DNA of 6,238 bases from Flavobacteriales bacterium (GTDB lineage: Bacteria; Bacteroidota; Bacteroidia; Flavobacteriales_D; Sanyastnellaceae), in NCBI GenBank assembly GCA_028825055.1, contig JAPKAW010000108.1:1-6238 (forward strand), written 5' to 3'. Within the stretch, counting starts at the first letter, position 1; every line of letters begins with the position of its first letter. Below are positions 1-5,377 of this stretch, one piece after another. Made by a program: the position numbers and the translations under genes. The notes under the pieces were generated by a model. It saw nothing but the letters and a program-made list of their open reading frames with translations, was not told the DNA's origin and searched no databases.

Positions 1-2459
1 GTCCTATCGTACATCCGCGCATCGCAGACTCACAAAAATGCTTGCGGGTGAGCGGTAAACACAACGACTTGGAAGAGGTGGGAGTCGATACGTACCACCA
101 CACCATGTTTGAAATGCTCGGGAATTGGTCATTTGGAGACTATTTCAAAACAGAGGCCATTGATTGGGCGTGGGAGCTATTGACAAGTGTATACAAATTA
201 GACCCTTCTAAGTTGTACGTCACTGTATTCGAAGGCGATGAAAAGGATGGGCTGCAAGCGGACGAGGAAGCCGCACGTCTATGGGCTACTCACGTTCCTG
301 CGGAACACATTATTCTTGCGAATAAAAAAGACAATTTCTGGGAAATGGGTGAAACAGGACCTTGTGGGCCTTGCTCAGAAATCCATGTTGACTTGCGGGA
401 TGCCTCTGAAATTAAAAGAATTCCAGGAAGGGATTTGGTCAATGCAGACCATCCTCAAGTTGTTGAAGTTTGGAATTTGGTCTTCATGCAATTCAGCCGC
501 ATGGCTGATGGCTCGCTGCAACCATTGCCTTTACAACACATCGACACTGGAATGGGATTCGAGCGCTTGGCCATGGCGCTTCAAAACAAACAATCCAATT
601 ATGATACCGATGTGTTTTCGCCTCTATTGAAGCGACTCGAGTTGATCTCGGGTAAAACCTACGGACGCACAGACTCAAAAGCGGACATTGGCTTTCGTGT
701 CATTTCGGATCATATCAGAGCTGTTTCATTCAGCATTGCAGACGGTCAGCTGCCATCAAATACAGGCGCGGGATATGTCATCCGACGGATTTTACGGCGA
801 GCCATTCGCTATGGGTATTCCTTCTTGGATTTATCGGAGCCATTCATGCATCAATTGATCCCGACGCTTGCGAATCAAATGGGCTCTGCCTTCCCAGAAC
901 TCATCGCTCAAAAAGCATTGATTCAAAGAGTGATTCTCGAAGAAGAAGAGTCTTTTTTACGTACGCTTTCAAAGGGAATTGACCGATTAGAAGGTCGGCT
1001 AGCAGAGTTTAAATCTGGAAAAACCTTGCCTGGTGAAGTGGTTTTTGAGCTGTACGACACTTTTGGGTTTCCATTAGATTTGACGGCACTGATTGCAAGT
1101 GAAGCAGGGTACATCCTAGATGAGGCTGGCTTTGAAAAGGCCATGCTTGCCACCAAAGAAAGAAGTCGTGCCGCTGGAAAAATCAACACGGACGATTGGA
1201 TTGAAGTGCGCGCTGGTGATGCCGGTCCATTCATAGGCTATGATACCATCGAAGCCCCTGTTCGCATCTTGCGCTACCGTCAAGTGACTTCCAAGAACAA
1301 AAAATTTCACCAGGTGGTACTTGACCAAACTCCATTCTATCCAGAAGGAGGTGGACAAGTGGGCGATTCGGGGTCTTTGACTTCTGAAGACGGTGCGATC
1401 GTTTCTGTTTTTGACACCAAAAAGGAAAACAACCTCATCGTTCACTTTCTAAATGAACTGCCCAAAACATTGGACGGTACTTTTCAAGCGAAAGTCAAAT
1501 CATCCACTCGACTCGATACGCAGCGAAACCATACAGCAACTCACCTTCTTCATGAGTCCTTACGTGAAGTGCTCGGTACTCATGTAGAACAAAAAGGTTC
1601 GTTGGTAAAAGCACAATCCTTGCGATTTGATTTTTCCCATTTTTCTAAGGTCACCGCTGATGAGTTGCAGCAAATCGAATCGTTAGTCAACGAGCGTATT
1701 CAAATCAATTACGCATTGGAAGAACACCGTGACCTTCCATTGGAAGAAGCTAAAAAACGTGGTGCTATGATGCTATTTGGTGAAAAATATGGCGAGCGCG
1801 TGCGTATGATCGGATTTGGAAAATCCAAGGAGTTGTGTGGGGGCACACATTCGCCAGCAACAGGTGCCCTGGGACTCTTCCGAATCACCCAAGAGACCGC
1901 TGTAGCGTCCGGAATTCGACGAATCGAAGCGAGCACTGGAATGGCGGCAGTTCTCTTAGCCCGTCAGGAACAACACGCCTTGAAATCTGTGAAAGATGCC
2001 TTGAAATCACCGCCCGATTTAAACAAAGCCGTTGAAGAGTTGCTCAACAAGCAAATCGAATTGCAGAAAGAATTGGACGTTTTTCGACAAGAGGCCGCTC
2101 AACAATTGAAGGGGCAAATCATTCAGGAATTAAAGACCATTGATGGCGTCAATGTATTTATCGGTGAAGTTCCTCTCGAAACGGATGCCATTAAAGACAT
2201 TGCATTCCAATTGAAGCACGAACACGCCCCGTTCTTTGGCGTGTTTGGATCGCGTGTTGGTGGGAAGCCGACTTTGTCGGTAGCACTCAGTGATGACTTG
2301 GTTTCAGATCGCAAGCTCAATGCCAGCGCCATCGTTCGCGATTTGGCGAAATCCATCCAAGGTGGTGGTGGAGGCCAACCTTTTTTCGCAACAGCTGGAG
2401 GAAAAAACCCAGAAGGATTGGAAGCTGCGCTTGAGGCTGCCCGTCAACTGGCTCTTTAA
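1..2459 (+). CDS. alaS: Alanyl-tRNA synthetase, 5' end cut off by window edge
   Basis: Charges tRNA-Ala with alanine in the cytoplasm and hydrolyses mischarged Ser/Gly-tRNA-Ala. The reading frame is open from base 3 (PIVHPRIADSQKCL...), so the first internal start-like codon (TTG at 42) is not the real start. 818 residues are visible and about 50-55 N-terminal ones are missing, judged against the usual length near 870. Seen in order, numbering from base 3: class II catalytic core with the RVSGKHNDLE block (about 15-24), GPCGPCSEIH (119-128) and motif 3 DTGMGFERL (181-189); editing domain with the zinc-type HTATH (His510, His514) and CGGTH (Cys612, His616); a helical linker; and the C-Ala domain ending in GGGGGQP (787-793) and ATAGGK. 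All editing ligands are present, so it should be fully functional. It is convergent with the next gene and ends in TAA 18 bases before a hairpin terminator. Identity is certain. Confidence 0.98.
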   Translation, partial: PIVHPRIADSQKCLRVSGKHNDLEEVGVDTYHHTMFEMLGNWSFGDYFKTEAIDWAWELLTSVYKLDPSKLYVTVFEGDEKDGLQADEEAARLWATHVPAEHIILANKKDNFWEMGETGPCGPCSEIHVDLRDASEIKRIPGRDLVNADHPQVVEVWNLVFMQFSRMADGSLQPLPLQHIDTGMGFERLAMALQNKQSNYDTDVFSPLLKRLELISGKTYGRTDSKADIGFRVISDHIRAVSFSIADGQLPSNTGAGYVIRRILRRAIRYGYSFLDLSEPFMHQLIPTLANQMGSAFPELIAQKALIQRVILEEEESFLRTLSKGIDRLEGRLAEFKSGKTLPGEVVFELYDTFGFPLDLTALIASEAGYILDEAGFEKAMLATKERSRAAGKINTDDWIEVRAGDAGPFIGYDTIEAPVRILRYRQVTSKNKKFHQVVLDQTPFYPEGGGQVGDSGSLTSEDGAIVSVFDTKKENNLIVHFLNELPKTLDGTFQAKVKSSTRLDTQRNHTATHLLHESLREVLGTHVEQKGSLVKAQSLRFDFSHFSKVTADELQQIESLVNERIQINYALEEHRDLPLEEAKKRGAMMLFGEKYGERVRMIGFGKSKELCGGTHSPATGALGLFRITQETAVASGIRRIEASTGMAAVLLARQEQHALKSVKDALKSPPDLNKAVEELLNKQIELQKELDVFRQEAAQQLKGQIIQELKTIDGVNVFIGEVPLETDAIKDIAFQLKHEHAPFFGVFGSRVGGKPTLSVALSDDLVSDRKLNASAIVRDLAKSIQGGGGGQPFFATAGGKNPEGLEAALEAARQLAL

Positions 2460-2477
2460 TTGAAAACTGAGATCAAT

Positions 2478-2505
2478 AAAAAAAGCGCCCTGAGGCGCTT
2501 TTTTT
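2478..2505. terminator. Bidirectional intrinsic terminator between convergent genes
   Basis: Seven A's, stem GCGCC (2485-2489), loop CTGA, stem GGCGC (2494-2498), then seven T's. The A and T tracts can extend the stem, and either strand ends in a U-run, so it can stop transcription from alaS on the plus strand and from the DUF5684-like gene on the minus strand. It lies 18 bases after the alaS stop and 23 bases beyond the stop of the minus-strand gene. The rest of this 69-base gap shows nothing else. Confidence 0.93.
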
Positions 2506-2528
2506 ATTTGAACGGTTATTCGTCCGTG

Positions 2529-2957
2529 TCATAAGGCCGCAGAAAGCCCTATCGAAGACTTGGCTTTTTTCACGGTAGACTCACCGTATACCGGCCCCTC
2601 ATATTCTTCTTGATAAGCCAGGCTCAAATTCAGCATGTAAAACACATTGAAGAATACTACCAAAAAATAATCAAGACTCGTTCGCTTACCAAATGACTGA
2701 GCCAATTCAATCATCGTGCGCAACGTAAAATAAATATTGTATCCAGGAATTAGGAACAACAAAGCATGGGTCGAGGGACGTCCGATGATTCGCATGGCAG
2801 TGACAACATTGTATCCAGGAATAAACGCGGCCCAACCGGGTTGATCACATTTTAGGAATAGCCGCCAATTCGCACCTAACGAAATGAATGAGAAAAACAT
2901 CCCCATGAGCAGGATGGCACCACTCACTTCAAATCCGAAAATAGAGATTGCATTCAT
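2529..2957 (-). CDS. Small DUF5684-like membrane protein, similar to the N-terminal part of Bacteroidota signal peptidase I
   Basis: 142 residues from the ATG at 2957; function unknown. Three hydrophobic stretches are visible: about 10-28, 64-79 and 96-114. Between the first two is ANWRLFLKCDQPGWAAFIPGYN (29-50, split here as ANWRLFLKC and DQPGWAAFIPGYN), and the second carries PGYNIYFTLR (71-80), so PGYN occurs twice. AQSFGK (86-91) and YEGPVYG (119-125) follow. From memory this pattern matches the DUF5684 family and the membrane-anchor region in front of the S26 catalytic domain in Bacteroidota LepB. Here no S26 domain follows: the frame ends and a terminator comes next. The ATG is chosen because it sits just before the first membrane segment, as in relatives. 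The frame stays open upstream, and a TTG at 3002 with a strong Shine-Dalgarno would add 15 residues. It is the last gene of the minus-strand block, 122 bases after the regulator gene. Confidence is good for a real gene and moderate for the family. Confidence 0.8.
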   Translation of the reverse strand: MNAISIFGFEVSGAILLMGMFFSFISLGANWRLFLKCDQPGWAAFIPGYNVVTAMRIIGRPSTHALLFLIPGYNIYFTLRTMIELAQSFGKRTSLDYFLVVFFNVFYMLNLSLAYQEEYEGPVYGESTVKKAKSSIGLSAAL

Positions 2958-2982
2958 GGTAGACTTTGTTGCGTTCACATTA

Positions 2983-3008
2983 CTGACGAAGGCTCCTGAC
3001 AAAGGTTG
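2983..3008 (-). repeat. Imperfect 13-bp tandem repeat in the leader of the DUF5684-like gene
   Basis: Plus-strand units CTGACGAAGGCTC (2983-2995) and CTGACAAAGGTTG (2996-3008) agree at 10 of 13 positions, with 9 of the first 10 identical. They lie between the GGAGGAGG and the ATG at 2957. They could be a regulator site, part of an RNA fold, or a chance duplication. Confidence 0.3.
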
Positions 3009-3016
3009 CCTCCTCC
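3009..3016 (-). promoter_or_regulatory. Strong Shine-Dalgarno-like GGAGGAGG before an alternative TTG start
   Basis: On the minus strand GGAGGAGG is followed after 6 nt (CAACCT) by TTG at 3002-3000, which is in frame with the DUF5684-like protein. This is textbook spacing for an initiation site and would give a 157-residue product starting MSGAFVSNVNATKST before the ATG at 2957. The downstream half, GGAGGC (3013-3008), can pair with GCCTTC (2993-2988), leaving a 14-nt loop that contains the TTG, so the site might be masked. The Shine-Dalgarno match is seen directly; its use is inference. Confidence 0.4.
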
Positions 3017-3079
3017 GGCTTCTTCTTGAATTCAGAATCAATAACTTATAACACAAAAAACGTGGATGAACTCTGGTTT

Positions 3080-4255
3080 TTAGTCTGATAAACCCCCAAA
3101 ACGCTTGACCAAACTATCGGAAATTCTCTCTCCTTTTGGAGTCAAAATAACCAGGCGTTCCACCACATTTCTCAATTCTCGGATGTTTCCTGTCCAATTG
3201 GCTTGCTCTAAATGCTTCATCGCACCGGTTGTAACCTCCATCTGCACCTTGCCGTGTTGCTCGCAAATTCCTTGCAAAAAATGATGCACAAGCAATGGGA
3301 TGTCCGAACGGCGTTCATTCAATGCGGGCACATGCATCAGAATGACTGCTAACCGATGGAACAGATCTTCACGAAAATAGCCGGTTTTTATTTCTGACCG
3401 CAGGTCCTTGTTTGTTGCTGCTATTACGCGCACATCTACGGAGATTTCCTTCTCACCACCCACTCGAATGATCTTGTTCTCCTGCAAAGCACGTAAAACT
3501 TTGGCCTGCGCCGGAGCGCTCATATCTCCAATTTCGTCCAGAAATATCGTCCCTCCTTCTGCCTGCTCAAACTTGCCTTTTCGCTGTTTAATCGCGCTGG
3601 TAAACGAGCCTTTTTCATGACCAAACAATTCACTTTCAATTAACTCCGAAGGAATGGCAGCGCAATTGACCTCGACAAAGGGTTGATCATGCCGAGTGCT
3701 CAATTCGTGGAGCTGCCTAGCGACAAGTTCTTTCCCTGTGCCATTCCCTCCCGTAATCAATACACGAGCATCCGTTGGAGCCACTGTGCAGATCATTTCC
3801 ACGATTTCACGGATCCCCTCAGATTTTCCTACAATCGCCGTTGATCGTTCCGTTTGAATTTTTCGGTTCAATCGCTCTGTTTCTTTCACCAACTCACCTT
3901 GTTCCATCGCATGCCGTACCGTCAATAAAATCCGGTTCAAATCCAATGGCTTTTGAATGAAATCGTAGGCCCCTTTTTTCAAAGACTCAACGGCCGTTTG
4001 AACAGTAGCGTGTCCGCTGATCATGACCACAGAAGTTTTAATCAGCTTTTCAGACAATGCCTCCAGCACCTCCATGCCATCCATTTCAGGCATTTTGATA
4101 TCGCAAAAAATCACATCATATGAAAATTTTGACGCCAGTCGGACACCTTCACTACCGTTTTCAGCTTCCTGAACTTGGTAGCCCTCGTATTCCAAGATTT
4201 CACGCAGGCTCGCTCGGATGGGAGCCTCGTCATCAATGATTAGAATTTTTGCCAT
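3080..4255 (-). CDS. NtrC-type sigma-54 response regulator (REC-AAA+), lacking a helix-turn-helix
   Basis: 391 residues from the ATG at 4255. On phosphorylation such proteins form AAA+ rings that use ATP to open sigma-54 RNA polymerase complexes. Receiver domain (1-118): acidic pair Asp8/Asp9, phospho-acceptor Asp52 (FCDIKMP), Ser80 (MISGHA) and Lys102 (QKP) are all present. After a charged linker (119-140) comes the AAA+ domain: Walker A GGNGTGKE (169-176), the sigma-54 contact loop as GSFTSA (216-221) instead of GAFTGA, Walker B GTIFLDE (Asp240, Glu241), sensor AATNKDL (279-285), candidate arginine fingers Arg295 and Arg301, and sensor II GNIRELRN (356-363). It stops about 30 residues after sensor II, so the Fis-type DNA-binding domain of NtrC is absent. 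Close Bacteroidota relatives have the same build as I remember them, so this is not a fresh truncation. No partner histidine kinase lies in the window. A sigma-54 promoter candidate sits just upstream, and a weak GAAGG lies 11 nt before the ATG. Confidence 0.95.
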   Translation of the reverse strand: MAKILIIDDEAPIRASLREILEYEGYQVQEAENGSEGVRLASKFSYDVIFCDIKMPEMDGMEVLEALSEKLIKTSVVMISGHATVQTAVESLKKGAYDFIQKPLDLNRILLTVRHAMEQGELVKETERLNRKIQTERSTAIVGKSEGIREIVEMICTVAPTDARVLITGGNGTGKELVARQLHELSTRHDQPFVEVNCAAIPSELIESELFGHEKGSFTSAIKQRKGKFEQAEGGTIFLDEIGDMSAPAQAKVLRALQENKIIRVGGEKEISVDVRVIAATNKDLRSEIKTGYFREDLFHRLAVILMHVPALNERRSDIPLLVHHFLQGICEQHGKVQMEVTTGAMKHLEQANWTGNIRELRNVVERLVILTPKGERISDSLVKRFGGLSD

Positions 4256-4283
4256 GTGTCAAATTGCCTTCGTTGTTCTATGA

Positions 4284-4291
4284 GTTCGAAC
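4284..4291. repeat. 8-bp palindrome GTTCGAAC in the response-regulator leader
   Basis: A perfect palindrome lying on the predicted first transcribed bases of the sigma-54 promoter. A wider arm pair, TGTTC (4274-4278) and GAACA (4288-4292), is an alternative. It might be an operator or a small RNA fold, but its short length makes chance likely. Confidence 0.25.
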
Positions 4292-4302
4292 ACGACCTAC
4301 GT

Positions 4303-4318
4303 TGCAAAGATGCTGCCA
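4303..4318 (-). promoter_or_regulatory. Candidate sigma-54 (-24/-12) promoter for the response regulator
   Basis: The minus strand reads TGGCAGCATCTTTGCA. TGGCA matches the -24 element, TTGCA the -12 element, and exactly 10 nt separate the invariant GG and GC. Only the weakly conserved positions 6-7 differ from the TGGCAY-R consensus. Predicted transcription start is near 4292, giving a leader of about 37 nt before the ATG at 4255. Its place in a short intergenic gap before a sigma-54 activator gene raises the odds that it is real. Confidence 0.65.
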
Positions 4319-4324
4319 AAAATA
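4317..4324 (-). promoter_or_regulatory. Candidate Bacteroidota housekeeping -7 box
   Basis: TATTTTTG on the minus strand fits the Bacteroidota sigma-A -7 consensus TAnnTTTG in all six fixed positions. About 20 nt upstream is only TTTA in place of the -33 TTTG. The box overlaps the -24 end of the sigma-54 candidate, so the two could compete or provide basal and activated transcription. A TTTTTG run in AT-rich DNA is easily met by chance. Confidence 0.35.
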
Positions 4325-4343
4325 AGCAACTCCATTTCGGGTG

Positions 4344-5339
4344 CTAAAGATCTAAAGCATCACGCAACACACCCTCTCTGAGCGCATACGCTGAACGCAT
4401 GACTGTTGTGTTTTCAGGCATCCAGCTTAAAACATGCTGTATCAACAAACTAGCCAATGGCAACATGCGTGCTCTGAGTGGCGCCATGCCAGGCATGAGC
4501 AACCGATTTTGTAAATCGGAAGCAATCAACAGACCGTGCAACTCATCCAGTGTCTTGCGGTCAATCTCCTGCACGTGTGGGTGACCTAGTTCTGAGCAAA
4601 CAGAAACAGAGTGTAACGGATCCGCTCCTCCATTGACCATGTCTAAAAATGTATCGAAGGATCCACTTGAACCGACCAACACAACCGGTTTGAATTTCTC
4701 CAAAGCCACTTTCAATGGGGCCAATGTGTACTCAAGAAATGGTTGAAAACGATCGGCTCCAGGTTGTCCCAAAGGGTCTTCGGGGTTGCCGAAGTCATCC
4801 AATCGCGCTACACCTGCATCAAAGCTTTTCTTCCACAAAACTTCCGACCTGCCTGTGCCATTCTTGTTTTCGGCCACTATAAATTCGAGACTCCCCCCTC
4901 CAATGTCCATGACCAAATGACGCTCTGGCAAAAGACCTGTTGTCAAGGAGACTCCTTTGTGAATCCAATGCGCCTCTTCATCGCCCGATAGAACTTCAAT
5001 CTTCCACCCCGTCATTTCTTCTGCCTTGGAGCAAAATTCTTTCCCATTCGAAGCATCACGAAGGACACTTGTCGCAACCACACGTATTTCGTCTACCGAA
5101 TAATTTACCGCTGCTTGACCCATGATTCGCAACGTATCGATTCCCTTGGCAAATCGATCGGGCAAGATCGCCGCTTGTTTGAACCCTCCTTGTCCAAGGA
5201 AGACTGCATGACGCATTAAAAACTGCTCTTCCCAAATCCCTTCAGAAGCGTCCACAATACGCATGGAAAACGTATTGGACCCACAATCCACTACCGCTAT
5301 TCTACGGCTGGATTCAAAGGAGTTCGGATTCAATTCCAT
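4344..5339 (-). CDS. Ppx/GppA-family phosphatase, short form (exopolyphosphatase or pppGpp phosphohydrolase)
   Basis: 331 residues from the ATG at 5339; no other credible start precedes the first motif. Members release phosphate from polyphosphate or convert pppGpp to ppGpp in the cytoplasm. The ASKHA fold motifs appear in order: VVDCGSNTF (16-24, phosphate loop 1), ATSVLRDASNG (89-99), SGDEEA (118-123, with the acidic residue expected to activate water), VMDIGGGSLEF (143-153, phosphate loop 2), GVARL (176-180) and VGSSGSFDTF (222-231, where many relatives have a Gly/Thr-rich VGTGGT-like stretch). The C-terminal REGVL (321-325) closes the second lobe. The E. coli PPX C-terminal HD-like region is absent, which is usual for the short form. 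Sequence alone does not settle polyphosphate versus pppGpp. It begins 38 bases after the permease gene on the same strand, so co-transcription is plausible, and the regulator gene follows after 88 bases. Confidence 0.93.
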   Translation of the reverse strand: MELNPNSFESSRRIAVVDCGSNTFSMRIVDASEGIWEEQFLMRHAVFLGQGGFKQAAILPDRFAKGIDTLRIMGQAAVNYSVDEIRVVATSVLRDASNGKEFCSKAEEMTGWKIEVLSGDEEAHWIHKGVSLTTGLLPERHLVMDIGGGSLEFIVAENKNGTGRSEVLWKKSFDAGVARLDDFGNPEDPLGQPGADRFQPFLEYTLAPLKVALEKFKPVVLVGSSGSFDTFLDMVNGGADPLHSVSVCSELGHPHVQEIDRKTLDELHGLLIASDLQNRLLMPGMAPLRARMLPLASLLIQHVLSWMPENTTVMRSAYALREGVLRDALDL

Positions 5340-5350
5340 GGTTCTATCAT

Positions 5351-5367
5351 GGCAATGAATTCACCAA
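5351..5367 (-). promoter_or_regulatory. Weak sigma-54-like element before ppx/gppA
   Basis: The minus strand reads TTGGTGAATTCATTGCC, with GG and GC exactly 10 nt apart and TTGC at the -12 end, but CA of the -24 element is TG. The predicted start would be about 5340, one base before the ATG, so the message would be nearly leaderless. A match this loose is expected about once by chance in a window of this size. Confidence 0.2.
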
Positions 5368-5377
5368 TAATGAAGGG

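Noticed and set aside
923..1445. Two overlapping minus-strand open frames inside alaS
   Set aside because: They are antisense to conserved AlaRS codons, lack recognisable motifs and overlap each other.
2361..2374. GGT/GGA trinucleotide run
   Set aside because: It encodes the conserved GGGGGQP motif of the AlaRS C-terminal domain, not a separate repeat element.
42..2459. TTG at 42 as the start of alaS
   Set aside because: The frame is open to base 3 and encodes conserved AlaRS residues (RIADSQKCL) upstream; the gene is cut by the window edge.
2532..3056. TTG at 3056 as the start of the DUF5684-like gene
   Set aside because: It adds an Arg-rich stretch unlike the family and has no ribosome site; the ATG at 2957 or the TTG at 3002 fits better.
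4743..5125. Plus-strand open frames opposite the Ppx/GppA gene
   Set aside because: Composition and position mirror the real gene; no domain, ribosome site or promoter is visible.
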